Source: Myxococcales bacterium
GTDB taxonomy: Bacteria > Myxococcota_A > Polyangia > Polyangiales > JAFGIB01
Assembly: GCA_029880325.1 (NCBI GenBank)
Contig: JAOUOP010000003.1
Location: 62,001-126,000, forward strand
Length of the DNA stretch: 64,000 nt
Reading direction: 5' to 3'
The notes under the pieces are model-generated. The model ran no database searches. It saw only the letters and a program-made list of their open reading frames with translations, and had not been told where the DNA came from. Shown in pieces: positions 25,296-33,964 of this stretch (positions within the stretch are counted from its first letter, which is position 1; every line of letters begins with the position of its first letter). Position numbers and translations under genes: made by a program.

Positions 25296-25716
25296 GCCGG
25301 GCGGGGGCCACCGTGCCCGGGCCGCCGCAGACGAAGTCGGCGCGCATACGCAGGCGGCGCAGCTGCTCCAGGGCCTGTTCGCGCACGCGCTCGAGCTGCA
25401 GCGCGTAGGCCGGCGAGGCCTCGCGCACGCAGGCGACGCGGAACTCGAAGGACTCGCTCAGCAGGGCCGCTTCGGCCTGCTCGAGCAGCGACAGCACAGT
25501 GTCCCACTCGACGCTTTGGTCGAGACAGCTGGCCTCAGGGGCGCATAAATCGTCGGGCAGTTCGAGCCGCGACAGGCCGTCGGTTGCGTCCAGGGCGTAA
25601 AGGACGCCGCGGTGCAGATCGGCCAGGTCGTGTGGCTCGGGCAGCTGCCAGGTTCGCAGCTTGTCCACCGATTCAGCGATGCGGCGCGCAGAGAGCGGAT
25701 TCACGTCTTGGAGCAT
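25261..25716 (-). CDS. Hypothetical protein, helical
   Basis: A 151-residue soluble protein with no recognised domain. The middle is mostly amphipathic helix rich in Leu, Glu and Arg (TVLSLLEQAEAALLSESFEF, LQLERVREQALEQLRRLRM). The C-terminal 20 residues are Pro/Ser/Ala-rich. A strong Shine-Dalgarno (GGAGG) lies 7 bp before the ATG at 25716, supporting a real gene and this start. The last 35 bp overlap the 3' end of the DUF2452 gene on the other strand. No signal peptide or membrane segment. Function unknown. Confidence 0.6.
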   Translation of the reverse strand: MLQDVNPLSARRIAESVDKLRTWQLPEPHDLADLHRGVLYALDATDGLSRLELPDDLCAPEASCLDQSVEWDTVLSLLEQAEAALLSESFEFRVACVREASPAYALQLERVREQALEQLRRLRMRADFVCGGPGTVAPARPSTRPCSAALH

Positions 25717-25946
25717 GGTGAGTCCTCCAGCAACCAAAACCTACACCAGAACACACAGGGGAAACACCCCTACCAGGGCCCAATGGTGCATTTTCTTGAG
25801 CCCGGTGGTAGCCCGCAGGCGTGCGAGACCAGCGTCTCACCATCTGGGAGACGGCCCAAAAAAAGCGCAAAGGTCTCCGGGTGAGATTCGGGGTAGATCC
25901 GAAAAGCGCCGTGTAATCAAAGTTTTACGGGCGCAGACGGCGGGCT

Positions 25947-26246
25947 CTAGCCCGGCTCGGGGTCGCCGCCCGGAGCGTTTTCGGGCGGCACGTAGCCTTC
26001 CGGCAACTGCGAGCCATCGCCGAAGAAAAACTTATCGAGCTCGGCCAGCCAGATCTTCGTGGCCTGTGGTGTGCCCAATTCCAGGCGGTATTCGTTGACC
26101 ACCATGGTGGAGTGGGCCTTCCACAGCTCCCAGGCTTCCTTGGACACGTTGTCGTACAGCCGCTGACCTAGCTCGCCCTTGAGGGGCGGGCGCTCCAGGC
26201 CCTCGGCCTCCTTACCCAGCTTTACGCAGTGAACCATTCGCGCCAT
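25947..26246 (-). CDS. yggX: Fe(2+)-trafficking / oxidative damage protection protein YggX
   Basis: A 99-residue protein that begins MARMVHCVKLGKEAEGLERP, the near-invariant N-terminus of the YggX family with its conserved cysteine, and continues VSKEAWELWKAHSTMVVNEY. YggX is a small cytoplasmic protein tied to iron-sulfur cluster protection and iron trafficking under oxidative stress. It ends with an acidic, Pro/Gly-rich tail of about 15 residues not seen in the enteric protein. It is divergent from the second Nudix gene, with starts about 74 bp apart. With msrB close by, this part of the window has two redox-repair genes. Confidence 0.9.
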   Translation of the reverse strand: MARMVHCVKLGKEAEGLERPPLKGELGQRLYDNVSKEAWELWKAHSTMVVNEYRLELGTPQATKIWLAELDKFFFGDGSQLPEGYVPPENAPGGDPEPG

Positions 26247-26319
26247 GGCGGCTGTTGTGGGGGCTCAGGGCGCTCGCGTCAAGCGTTGCGCGTTGCCGGG
26301 GGAGGTCCGATCATCGGCC

Positions 26320-26949
26320 ATGGCCGGCGCACTACCCGAGAGTCTGAGGCAGCGCCTGCGCGAAAACCTCCAGCGTTTCTCGCGCCGACAGGCGCCCAGT
26401 GGCGAGCGTCGTCGGGCTGCGGTGGCCCTGGTCATCGGCGCCGATGCGAGCGGTGGGCCCTGCTTCGTGCTGACCCGCCGGGCCAGCGGGCTGCGCGCCC
26501 ACGCCGGCCAGTGGGCACTGCCCGGTGGACGCATGGAGCCCGGTGAGCGGGTCGAGCAGACGGCGCGTCGGGAGACCGCCGAGGAGGTGGGGCTCGAGCT
26601 GGGCGCTGGAGCGGTGCTGGGTCTGCTCGACGACTACGCGACGCGCTCGGGCTTTTTGATCACGCCCGTGGTGCTCTGGCATGGCGGGCGCATGCGTTTT
26701 GCGCCCGACCCGGGGGAGGTGGCGCGCGTCTTCGAGATCCCCGTCTCGGACCTGGCGGCGCCCGAAGTGCCCCAGCTCGAACACATCGCCGAGAGCGAGC
26801 ACCCGGTCATCAGTTTACCCCTGCGCTCGGTGGGCTCGCGCATTCATGCGCCCACCGCCGCTATCATCTACCAGTTATGGGAGGTGGCGTTCGCGGGTCG
26901 CACCACGCGCGTGGCCCACTTCGAGCAGCCGCTTTTTGCCTGGAAGTGA
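26320..26949 (+). CDS. Nudix hydrolase, CoA-pyrophosphatase type
   Basis: A 209-residue Nudix enzyme. The box is GGRMEPGERVEQTARRETAEEVGLEL, a standard Gx5Ex7REUxEExGU apart from T in place of the hydrophobic residue. Just before it, VLTRRASGLRAHAGQWALPGG resembles the CoA-pyrophosphatase (UPF0035) signature, with R and AGQ-x3-PGG in the right places. NudL-type enzymes cleave CoA to phosphopantetheine and 3',5'-ADP. The ATG at 26320 lies 14 bp after GGAGG; an earlier in-frame ATG at 26245 would overlap the start of yggX. It converges on hisF with 23 bp between. Confidence 0.8.
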   Translation: MAGALPESLRQRLRENLQRFSRRQAPSGERRRAAVALVIGADASGGPCFVLTRRASGLRAHAGQWALPGGRMEPGERVEQTARRETAEEVGLELGAGAVLGLLDDYATRSGFLITPVVLWHGGRMRFAPDPGEVARVFEIPVSDLAAPEVPQLEHIAESEHPVISLPLRSVGSRIHAPTAAIIYQLWEVAFAGRTTRVAHFEQPLFAWK

Positions 26950-26972
26950 AGGTCTGCGCGGCAGGCGGCGCG

Positions 26973-27752
26973 CTACCAGCCCATGCGGATCTTGACGCCG
27001 CGCTCGTGCAGGTAGCGCTTGATGTCGCCGACGCTGTAGTGGCCGTAGTGCACCATGGAGGCGACCAGCGCGGCGTCGGCGCGGCCTTCGGTCAGAACCT
27101 GGTAGAGATGCTCGGGCGTGCCGGCACCGCCCGAGGCGATCACCGGGATGCCGACGGCCTCGGCGATGCGCCGGGTCAGCGTCAGCTCGTAGCCGTCGCG
27201 GGTGCCGTCGGCGTCGATGGAGTTGACCACCAGCTCCCCGGCGCCCAGGCGCTCGCCCTCGATGGCCCAGGCCAGGGCGTCGCGCCCGGTGCGCGTGCGC
27301 CCGCCGTGGATCACGATCTCGTAGCCCGAGGGGATGGACGCGCTCGGCTCCACCCGCAGCACGTCCATCGAGAGGATCGTGGACTGGGCGCCGAGGGCTT
27401 CGGAAATTTCTGCGATTAGCTTAGGGTTATCGACGGCTGCCGAATTGACGTTCACCTTTTCGGCGCCGGCCAGACGCAGCTTGGTGGCGTCGGCGACCGA
27501 GCGGATGCCGCCGCCGACCGAGAAGGGGATGAAAATGTGGGAGGCGACCTCTTCGACCACGTCGATCATGATGTCGCGGCGGTCGCTGGAGGCCGTGATG
27601 TCGTAGAAGACCAGCTCGTCGAGGCCCTGCTCGTAGTACTGGCTGGCTTTTTCGATGGGATCGCCGATGTCCTTGGTGTCGACGAATTTAACGCTCTTGG
27701 CGAGCTTTCCGTCGCGCACGTCCAGGCAGGCGACCACGCGCTTGCTCAACAT
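26973..27752 (-). CDS. hisF: Imidazole glycerol phosphate synthase subunit HisF
   Basis: A 259-residue (beta-alpha)8 barrel that starts [20 protein letters not shown]: Lys and Asp of ACLDV (the HisF catalytic Asp11 equivalent) are present, as are [21 protein letters not shown] (Asp130 equivalent) and [12 protein letters not shown]. HisF closes the imidazole ring, using ammonia delivered by HisH, to give IGP and AICAR in histidine synthesis. It is the second gene of a two-gene unit: its start overlaps the hisH stop by 7 bp. hisA, usually between hisH and hisF, is absent here. Confidence 0.95.
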   Translation of the reverse strand: MLSKRVVACLDVRDGKLAKSVKFVDTKDIGDPIEKASQYYEQGLDELVFYDITASSDRRDIMIDVVEEVASHIFIPFSVGGGIRSVADATKLRLAGAEKVNVNSAAVDNPKLIAEISEALGAQSTILSMDVLRVEPSASIPSGYEIVIHGGRTRTGRDALAWAIEGERLGAGELVVNSIDADGTRDGYELTLTRRIAEAVGIPVIASGGAGTPEHLYQVLTEGRADAALVASMVHYGHYSVGDIKRYLHERGVKIRMGW

Positions 27753-28366
27753 GATCCACCATCCCAGCGGGCGAAGCGCTGCAGCAGGTCGAGGCCCAGG
27801 CGCCCGCTCTTTTCCGGGTGAAATTGGGTGGCGAAGAGGTTGTCGCGCCCGAGGGCCGAGCAAAATTCGCCGCCGTAGTCGGTGACGCTGAAGACGTGTT
27901 CGGGATCGGCGGGATCGAGATAGTAGCTATGTACGAAGTAGAGTTCGTCGGCCTCGCCCAGGCCCGCCAGCAGCGGATGGGGCCGGCGGCAGAGGACCGC
28001 ATTCCAGCCGATGTGGGGGACCTTCAGGGCCGGGTCTTCCAGGGCGAAGCGGCGCGTCATGCCGGGCAGCAGGCCCAGGCCCTCGGTCGGGCCCTCCTCG
28101 GAGCCGTCGAGCAGCAGCTGGGCCCCGACGCAGATGCCCAGCACCGGCGTGCCGCGCGTGACCGCCTCACGCAGGGCCTGGTCGAGGCCCTTTTCGCATA
28201 GGGTCTGCATGGCGCTGTGGGCATGGCCCACGCCCGGGAAAATGATGCGGTCGGCGCGCGCCACCTGCTCGGCATCCTGGGTGAAGACCGACTCCAGGCC
28301 CACGGCGTCACAGGCGCGTTTGACACTGCGGAGGTTGCCCGCGTTGTAGTCGACGATGGTCAGCAC
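27746..28366 (-). CDS. hisH: Imidazole glycerol phosphate synthase glutaminase HisH
   Basis: A 206-residue class-I glutamine amidotransferase. [18 protein letters not shown] is the HisH N-terminus, [10 protein letters not shown] the oxyanion-region loop, [10 protein letters not shown] holds the catalytic cysteine, and FHPEKSG the His and Glu of the triad. It supplies ammonia to HisF. The start is GTG at 28366; in-frame sequence further upstream is not conserved. It begins the leftward hisH-hisF pair and is divergent from the SDR gene, with 70 bp between. The pair lies about 1.5 kb from hisB on the opposite strand. Confidence 0.93.
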   Translation of the reverse strand: MLTIVDYNAGNLRSVKRACDAVGLESVFTQDAEQVARADRIIFPGVGHAHSAMQTLCEKGLDQALREAVTRGTPVLGICVGAQLLLDGSEEGPTEGLGLLPGMTRRFALEDPALKVPHIGWNAVLCRRPHPLLAGLGEADELYFVHSYYLDPADPEHVFSVTDYGGEFCSALGRDNLFATQFHPEKSGRLGLDLLQRFARWDGGSC

Positions 28367-28436
28367 GGCGCGGCACAAATAGCACGAATCGCCGTTTGTG
28401 CGAGCGGTGGGTGCGGTCTGTGCTACACAGGCGTCC

Positions 28437-29360
28437 ATGGCCATCCTCTCCCCGCGCACGGCCCTGATCACCGGCGCCTCCGCCGGCATCGGCGAGGCCT
28501 TCGCGCGCCGTCTGGCGGCATCGGGCTGCAACCTGGTGCTGACGGCGCGGCGACAGGAGAGGCTCGAAGCGCTGGCGGCGGAGCTGCGACGGGCCCACGG
28601 CATCGAGGCGACGGCGTTGGTCGCCGATCTGGCCGAGCCGGGGGCTCCCCTGCGCCTGTTTCAGCGCACCGAGGAGCTGGGTCTGGAAATCGACATGCTG
28701 GTCAATAACGCCGGCTACGGGCTGCCGGGGCATTACGTGGAGACGCGCTGGGAGGATCAGGCGGCTTTTTTGCAGGTGCTGGTGACGGCGGTCTGCGAGC
28801 TGACCCACCGCTACCTGCCGGCCATGGAGGAGCGGGGCTTTGGGCGCATCATTCACGTGTCGTCCCTGGCGGGGCTGGTGCCGGGCTCGGCGGGGCATAC
28901 GCTCTACAGCGCGGCCAAGGCGTTTTTGGTGAAGTTCGCGGAGTCGCTTGCGGCCGAGCAGGCCGGCAGCGGCGTGCAGGTTACGGCGGTGTGTCCCGGC
29001 TTCACCTTGTCGGAGTTTCACGACGTCACCGGCACCCGCGACCTGGTCAGCCGCATGCCCGGCTACATGTGGCAGAACGCCGACGAGGTCGCGGCCGAGG
29101 GGCTCGCGGCGGTGGCCGAGGGGCGGGTGCTGTGCGTGACCGGGCGCGTCAATCGGGCGATTGCAGCGGCGGCCAAGGTGACGCCGGCGCGGCTTGCGGT
29201 GCGGGTTTCGCAGGCGCGCTCCAAGGATTTTCGACGCCCGCGTGGCGCCGGCCAAGGCGTTGGCCAAGGCGCCGGCCAAGGCTCTGGCCAAAGCGCCGGC
29301 CAAGGCGCCGGCCGAGGTGCCGGCCGAGGCGCTGGCGGGGCCGGGGCGTCGGGCCAATAG
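28437..29360 (+). CDS. Short-chain dehydrogenase/reductase with repetitive tail
   Basis: A 307-residue classical SDR: TALITGASAGIGEAFA (cofactor loop at the N-terminus), DMLVNNAGYG, the catalytic serine in HVSSLAGL and Y-S-A-A-K, followed by VCPGFTLSEF. The basic residue after strand 2 (TARRQERL) suggests NADP(H). It belongs to the group of putative acyl/keto reductases often annotated DltE-like. Substrate unknown. After about residue 268 the normal fold ends and a Gly/Ala/Gln/Arg tail of eight tetrapeptides (GAGQ-type) follows, encoded by a 12-bp DNA repeat. Preceded by hisH (divergent) and followed closely by yqeY, 21 bp away. Confidence 0.82.
   Translation: MAILSPRTALITGASAGIGEAFARRLAASGCNLVLTARRQERLEALAAELRRAHGIEATALVADLAEPGAPLRLFQRTEELGLEIDMLVNNAGYGLPGHYVETRWEDQAAFLQVLVTAVCELTHRYLPAMEERGFGRIIHVSSLAGLVPGSAGHTLYSAAKAFLVKFAESLAAEQAGSGVQVTAVCPGFTLSEFHDVTGTRDLVSRMPGYMWQNADEVAAEGLAAVAEGRVLCVTGRVNRAIAAAAKVTPARLAVRVSQARSKDFRRPRGAGQGVGQGAGQGSGQSAGQGAGRGAGRGAGGAGASGQ
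29244..29339 (+). repeat. Eight tandem copies of a 12-bp repeat
   Basis: Eight consecutive 12-bp units, consensus GGCGCCGGCCAA, lie at the 3' end of the SDR gene and encode GAGQ, GVGQ, GAGQ, GSGQ, SAGQ, GAGR, GAGR and GAGG. The units differ by one to three bases. In the +1 frame the same DNA would read AKAPAKAL-type residues, as in histone-H1-like tails. Confidence 0.85.
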
Positions 29361-29381
29361 GGGCCGTCACGGAGGTGAGAC

Positions 29382-29831
29382 ATGGGAATCTTGCAGCAGC
29401 TGGACGAGGACCTGAAGCAGGCCATGCGCGCCCGGGATCAGCTTCGGCTCAACACCATCCGCAATGTGCGTTCGGCGGTTTTGCAGCAGGAGGTGGACTC
29501 CGGCGAGAAGCTCGGCGAGGACGAGGTGCTGGCTGTGATCCAGCGGCTGGTCAAGCAGCGCGACGAGGCCATCGCCCAGTACCGCGAGGGCGGCCGTGAA
29601 GACCTGGTGGACCAGGAAAGCGCCGAGAAGGCCGTGCTCGCTGCGTACTTGCCCGCGGCGCCCGGTGCCGAGCAGATCGAGGCGGTCGTGGCGGCGGTGG
29701 TTTCAGAGCTGGGCGCCAGCAGCATGAAAGACATGGGGGCGGTGATGAAAGAGGCGCGCAGCCGGCTGGGGCCAGCCGCCGACGGCAAAGCCGTCAGCGC
29801 GGCGGTCAAGGCCAGGCTCAGCGCCGGCTGA
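29382..29831 (+). CDS. GatB/YqeY domain protein
   Basis: A 149-residue all-helical protein of the YqeY family: DLKQAMRARDQLRLNTIRNV, LGEDEVLAVIQRLVKQRDEA, YLPAAPGAEQIEAVVAAVV and GAVMKEARSRLGPAADGKAV, spanning the full family length. YqeY resembles the tail domain of the GatB amidotransferase subunit and may bind tRNA, but its role is not settled. It has a good ribosome-binding site (GGAGG) before ATG 29382 and is followed after 10 bp by a Rho-independent terminator, so it ends the SDR-yqeY unit. Confidence 0.88.
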   Translation: MGILQQLDEDLKQAMRARDQLRLNTIRNVRSAVLQQEVDSGEKLGEDEVLAVIQRLVKQRDEAIAQYREGGREDLVDQESAEKAVLAAYLPAAPGAEQIEAVVAAVVSELGASSMKDMGAVMKEARSRLGPAADGKAVSAAVKARLSAG

Positions 29832-29841
29832 GACAAACCCG

Positions 29842-29871
29842 CGGCCGCTGCGATCAGCGGCCGTGATTTTT
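29842..29871 (+). terminator. Rho-independent terminator after yqeY
   Basis: A perfect 9-bp GC-rich stem (CGGCCGCTG / CAGCGGCCG) with a 4-nt loop CGAT is followed by TGATTTTT. It lies just after the yqeY stop and before hisB, so it separates the two units. Confidence 0.85.
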
Positions 29872-29897
29872 GGCAAGCTCTGCTACAGTCTGGCGCC

Positions 29898-30491
29898 ATG
29901 GCACGCACGGCGATCGTAGAGCGCGAGACGCGCGAGACCCGCATTCGCGTCGAGGTCGACCTCGATGGGCAGGGGCGCCATCGCATCCAGACCCCGCTGC
30001 CCTTCCTGAGCCACATGCTCGACCAGCTGGGTCGTCACGGCATGCTGGACCTGACGGTGGAGGCCACGGGGGACACGGAGATCGACGGGCATCACACCAC
30101 CGAGGACCTGGGCATCACGTTGGGGCAGGCGGTGTCCAAGGCGCTCGGCGATCGGGCGGGCATTCGGCGTTATGGCTCGGCCACGCTGCCCATGGACGAG
30201 GCGTGCGTGACCTGCGCCATCGACCTCTCGGGGCGGCCCTACTTCGTCTGGCGGGTGCCGCTGCCCAAGGCCAAGGTTGGCGACTTCGACGTGGAGTTGG
30301 CTGAAGTCTTCTTCGAGGGCTTCGCCCGCGGATGCGGCTGCAACCTGCACGTGCACTTGGTCGAGGGCCAGGTGCTGCACCACATCCTCGAGATCGCCTG
30401 GAAGAGCTTTGCCCGTGCTCTGCGCCAGGCGGTGGAACTCGATCCGCGTTCCACCGACATCCCTTCCACCAAGGGCGTGTTGGTCGATTGA
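29898..30491 (+). CDS. hisB: Imidazoleglycerol-phosphate dehydratase HisB
   Basis: A 197-residue monofunctional HisB (no phosphatase domain). The manganese-binding histidine motifs of the two half-repeats are present: LSHMLDQLGRHG, DGHHTTEDLGITLG, then GCNLHVHLVEGQVLHHILE. GSATLPMDEACV is also conserved. It dehydrates imidazole glycerol phosphate to imidazole acetol phosphate, the sixth step of histidine synthesis. It follows a terminator, so it should have its own promoter, and is followed after 60 bp by a gene for a tail-anchored protein. It is on the opposite strand from hisH-hisF. Confidence 0.95.
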   Translation: MARTAIVERETRETRIRVEVDLDGQGRHRIQTPLPFLSHMLDQLGRHGMLDLTVEATGDTEIDGHHTTEDLGITLGQAVSKALGDRAGIRRYGSATLPMDEACVTCAIDLSGRPYFVWRVPLPKAKVGDFDVELAEVFFEGFARGCGCNLHVHLVEGQVLHHILEIAWKSFARALRQAVELDPRSTDIPSTKGVLVD

Positions 30492-30551
30492 GGCTGCGCG
30501 CGCGTCGTCCGGGGTGAAAAACGCGGCCGCTTCCGCGATACTCAGCCGGCC

Positions 30552-31286
30552 ATGGACCCCGCCACCGGCATCAATGTCGAGCAGCTGATCGCGGCCCTGC
30601 AGCGCAGCGGCACGCCGCTGCCGCACGAGATGGGCACTTTCATCGTGCTGGAGACCTGCGAGCGGCTGCTGGAGTCGCCGCGGGTGGTGGGCGCCTCGGA
30701 GATCTGGCTGAACGCCGAAGGCGAGCTGGCGGTGATCTCGAATCGGGCCGGCGATGGGGCGGTCGACGGGGGCGAGGCAGGGCGCAGCCTGCTGCTCTTG
30801 CTCGGTGAGCTGCTGGTGCGTTCGGCACCTGGGGTGCCGGCGCAGCTGCTCGAGCTGGTCGAAAGGGCGTCGAGTGCCGATGCGCTGGAGCTGCACGGCC
30901 TGCGGGACGAGCTGGAGGCGGCGCTGGTGCCGCTCAATCGGGGCGCGACCCGGCGTGTGCTGTCGCGGCTGCTGCAGGCGCTCGCGCGCGGTTCCGGGCG
31001 GGGCCCGGGGGATGGCGAGCTCGACGGTGAGGCGATCGACGGCGAGCTCGACTCGGTGCTCGGACTGCAGCCGGGCGAAGCGCCACCGCCGCCCGAGGTT
31101 CAGCGTCTGAAGAGCGAGGCAAAGGCGGTCGTGGCGCGCGGCGCCGGAGCGGTCGCCCAGGATGTCTCGCTCGAGGAATTCGAGCGCGTGTCGGAATCGG
31201 GGCGGCAGCGCATGGTCCGCTTGCTGCTGGTGGCGGTGATCGTGGGGGCACTGGCGGTTGCGGGCTATCGGTTGGTGGCGGGGTAG
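30552..31286 (+). CDS. Hypothetical tail-anchored protein
   Basis: A 244-residue protein with a single C-terminal membrane segment (LLLVAVIVGALAVAGYRLVA), so the bulk faces the cytoplasm. The N-terminal 135 residues are helical, with IVLETCERLLESPRVVGASE and LLLLLGELLVRSAPGVPAQL, a pattern I associate with uncharacterised proteins conserved in Myxococcota, where it resembles a cut-down kinase-like lobe without catalytic motifs. A Gly/Asp/Glu-rich linker precedes the anchor. Function unknown. It follows hisB by 60 bp and precedes the selO gene by less than 100 bp, so all three may be transcribed together. Confidence 0.65.
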   Translation: MDPATGINVEQLIAALQRSGTPLPHEMGTFIVLETCERLLESPRVVGASEIWLNAEGELAVISNRAGDGAVDGGEAGRSLLLLLGELLVRSAPGVPAQLLELVERASSADALELHGLRDELEAALVPLNRGATRRVLSRLLQALARGSGRGPGDGELDGEAIDGELDSVLGLQPGEAPPPPEVQRLKSEAKAVVARGAGAVAQDVSLEEFERVSESGRQRMVRLLLVAVIVGALAVAGYRLVAG

Positions 31287-31371
31287 TCATGGTCCGCCCC
31301 TCGGGGAGGTGGTGGCGTGGCTGCGTACTTGCCCCCTTTACAGTGGGTCCGTAGCGCTCCAGAAGGTGGGC

Positions 31372-33006
31372 GTGGATTCGCTCGAAGACCTGCGCTTTGA
31401 CAATCGCTTCGTGCGCGAGCTGCCGGGCGATGCGGTGGGTGAAAACTACTGCCGCCCCGTGCTCGAGGCCTGCTACTCGCGCGTGAGCCCGACGCCGGTG
31501 GCGGACCCGTCGCTCGTGGCTTGCTCGGCCGAGGTGGTCGAAGCGCTCGGTCTCGCGCTCGGGCAGGGTGCGCGGTCGGAGTTCGCGGAGGTTTTTGCTG
31601 GCAATCGACAGCTTGCCGGGATGCGGCCCTACGCCGCCTGCTATGGCGGCCATCAGTTCGGCAACTGGGCGGGGCAGCTCGGTGACGGCCGCGCCATAGC
31701 GCTCGGGGAGGTGCTGACACCGGGGGGAGGGCGCCTGGAGCTGCAGCTCAAGGGGGCTGGCCCCACGCCCTATTCGCGGGGCGCCGACGGGAGGGCGGTG
31801 ATGCGCTCTTCGGTGAGAGAATTTCTGTGCAGCGAGGCCATGCACCACCTTGGCGTGCCGACCACGCGGGCTTTGAGTCTCGTGGCCACCGGTGAGAGCG
31901 TCGTGCGCGACATGTTCTACGATGGCAATCCGCGGCCCGAGCTGGGTGCGGTGGTCTGCCGGGTGGCGCCGAGCTTCCTGCGCTTCGGCAACTACCAGAT
32001 CTTCGCGGCCCGGCGTGACTACCGCACGCTGCGGAAGTTGCTGGACTTCACCCTGAGACACTACTACCCGGAGTTGGGTCCGGTTGGCGAGGCTGGCAGC
32101 TACTTGCGCTTCTTCGAAGAGGTCGGGCGGCGCACGCTTGCGACGGTGCTCGAGTGGCAGCGGGTGGGCTTCGTGCATGGTGTGATGAACACCGACAACA
32201 TGTCGATCCTCGGGCTGACCATCGACTACGGCCCCTACGGTTGGCTCGACGATTTCGACCCCGACTGGACGCCCAATACGACCGACGCCCATGGGCGCCG
32301 CTATCGCTACGGCCACCAACCGCAGGTTGCGCTGTGGAACCTGGCGCGCCTGGCCGAAGCACTCGCGCCATTGATGGGTGACGGGCGCGAGTTGGGGGGG
32401 CTCGAACATCAGCTGGCAGACCTGGAACTCACGTTGAAGTACGGGGAGCCTCGGGTCTTCTTCCGCAAGCTCGGATTGCACGTCGGTCGTGACGGGCGGG
32501 AGCGGGAGCCTGAAGCCGAGGACCTGCGTCTGGTGGCAGCGCTGCGGTCCTTGCTCGTCGAGGTCGAGACCGACATGACCCTGTTCTTCCGGGGGCTTGC
32601 CAACGTTTGTGCTCTTGGTGCCGAGGAAGCGCTCGCGGATGACGAGGCCTGGCTCGTGCCGGTTGCGGAAGCGCACTACCGACCTGAAGCCCTCGACGCC
32701 AGCTACCGGGCGCGCCTTGCGGCCTGGATGGACAGCTACCGGCGACGGCTGGGGGCTCTGGGCGCAGCCGATGCACTGCGACGCCAACACATGAACCGCA
32801 TCAACCCCAAGTACGTACTGCGCAACTACCTGGCCCAACTCGCCATCGACCGTGCCGAGGCAGGAGACGCGTCGCTCATCGAAGAACTCCTGCAGCTGTT
32901 GCGCAGCCCCTACGACGAGCAACCGGAGCATCAAAAGCACGCCGTGCGCCGTCCGGACTGGGCGCGCGACCGGCCGGGTTGCTCCATGCTCTCGTGCAGC
33001 TCGTAG
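31372..33006 (+). CDS. selO: Protein adenylyltransferase SelO (YdiU/UPF0061 family)
   Basis: A 544-residue pseudokinase-fold protein. It begins with the family pattern LEDLRFDNRFVRELPGD and carries YGGHQFGNWAGQLGDGRA, LQLKGAGPTPYSRGADGRAV, RSSVREFLCSEAMHHLGVP, and GVMNTDNMSILGLTIDYGP (metal-binding Asn/Asp). SelO binds ATP in a flipped way and transfers AMP to Ser, Thr or Tyr of other proteins, linked to redox stress. The C-terminus GCSMLSCSS holds the conserved cysteine pair region (Sec in animals). The start is uncertain: GTG at 31372 or 31366, both after AAGG; no ATG fits. Follows the tail-anchored protein gene. Confidence 0.9.
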   Translation: MDSLEDLRFDNRFVRELPGDAVGENYCRPVLEACYSRVSPTPVADPSLVACSAEVVEALGLALGQGARSEFAEVFAGNRQLAGMRPYAACYGGHQFGNWAGQLGDGRAIALGEVLTPGGGRLELQLKGAGPTPYSRGADGRAVMRSSVREFLCSEAMHHLGVPTTRALSLVATGESVVRDMFYDGNPRPELGAVVCRVAPSFLRFGNYQIFAARRDYRTLRKLLDFTLRHYYPELGPVGEAGSYLRFFEEVGRRTLATVLEWQRVGFVHGVMNTDNMSILGLTIDYGPYGWLDDFDPDWTPNTTDAHGRRYRYGHQPQVALWNLARLAEALAPLMGDGRELGGLEHQLADLELTLKYGEPRVFFRKLGLHVGRDGREREPEAEDLRLVAALRSLLVEVETDMTLFFRGLANVCALGAEEALADDEAWLVPVAEAHYRPEALDASYRARLAAWMDSYRRRLGALGAADALRRQHMNRINPKYVLRNYLAQLAIDRAEAGDASLIEELLQLLRSPYDEQPEHQKHAVRRPDWARDRPGCSMLSCSS

Positions 33007-33304
33007 TGAAGCTCAGGCAGTGAAGCCCAAGGAACTCCAGCCGAACGCGTCGCGCCGTTCGCCCTGCGACCCGACGACGTCGATCGCGGTGGTCCGATAG
33101 CTGCCACCTGCGATGGCGAGGGCGTCGTGCCCTGGGCCACGGCCCGGAACGCGCGACGTCGCGTCGCTCGCCTGCGCGAAGCGCCCTTCAGAAAGTCTCG
33201 CCCGCCAGGATCGGTTGGCCAAGTGGACGCCGTTGCTGCGCTTCAGGTGAACAGGACGCACGCGCGCGAACGGAGTTCACGGCCTGCGCTGCGGCCACGC
33301 CGTT

Positions 33305-33964
33305 CTACGGTTCGGCCAGCTCGACCCGCCACGGTTGCCCGTTCGTGTGCCGCCATCCGTCCAGGGCGTGCACCCTGCGGTACCAGCCACCAAGGCTCGG
33401 GTAGCGCGCGAAGGGGAAGTCCAGGCGTTCGAAGTAGATGGTCATGGCGATGACACTGAAGTCCGCAAGGGTTGGCTCCGCGCCCGCCAGGTAGGGCCGC
33501 TCGGCGAGGCGGGTTTCCAGGTGTTTCAGGAGGGGGGTGAGTCCGCGCGCATCCCAGTCGCATGGGCCTTTGGGTGGGTCGACGAGGGCGGGCACCATGA
33601 TGTGGCCGGCGTGTTGGCCGATGACTTCGGTGAGCGTCGGTTGAAAGTGGGCCGACTCCCAGAAGAGCCAGCGCGCGATGTCGGCGCGTTGCTTGGCGTC
33701 ACGCGACCAGTAGCGGTCATCCCCGTAGGCTTCGGAGAGGTAGATCAATAGCGCGTTGGATTCCCACAGCATCAGCTCGCCGTCGACGAGCGCGGGCACG
33801 CGACCGAATGGATTGACTTCAAGATAATCGGGGCTCTGGCCTTCGCCCGCGTAGACGTTGACGTCGACGATCTCGAGCTGGGGGGGGCGCAAGCCCAGCT
33901 GGTGGGCAAGGGCGACAGCTTTGCGCGCGTTGGAGGAGTAGCTGGTGGCGTAGAGGGTGGCCAT
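33305..33964 (-). CDS. Glutathione S-transferase family protein
   Basis: A 219-residue GST. The N-terminal thioredoxin-fold domain starts ATLYATSYSSNARKAVALA, where Ser or Asn of SYSSNAR replaces the usual catalytic residue, and contains NPFGRVPALVDGELMLWES, the gamma-glutamyl-binding P and ES. The C-terminal helical domain includes LAGAEPTLADFSVIAMT, the capping-box Asp. GSTs conjugate or bind glutathione; bacterial ones take part in detoxification or catabolism. The ATG at 33964 matches the domain start; upstream in-frame residues are Pro/Gly-rich. It is divergent from purL. The 298 bp after its stop, up to selO, hold no recognisable gene. Confidence 0.88.
   Translation of the reverse strand: MATLYATSYSSNARKAVALAHQLGLRPPQLEIVDVNVYAGEGQSPDYLEVNPFGRVPALVDGELMLWESNALLIYLSEAYGDDRYWSRDAKQRADIARWLFWESAHFQPTLTEVIGQHAGHIMVPALVDPPKGPCDWDARGLTPLLKHLETRLAERPYLAGAEPTLADFSVIAMTIYFERLDFPFARYPSLGGWYRRVHALDGWRHTNGQPWRVELAEP

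Noticed and set aside
25826..25866. CGTCTC/GAGACG hairpin followed by A-run as terminator
   Set aside because: On the plus strand it is followed by A rather than T, and on the minus strand it lies upstream of the gene at 25716, not at the end of a gene.
29194..29415. Open frame reading AKAPAKAL repeats, histone-H1-like
   Set aside because: It is the +1 frame of the 12-bp repeat in the SDR gene, with no start signal, and runs into the yqeY gene.
33013..33261. Minus-strand frame ending AFGWSSLGFTA between selO and the GST gene
   Set aside because: No family recognised, no ribosome-binding site; could be a remnant but not enough to call.
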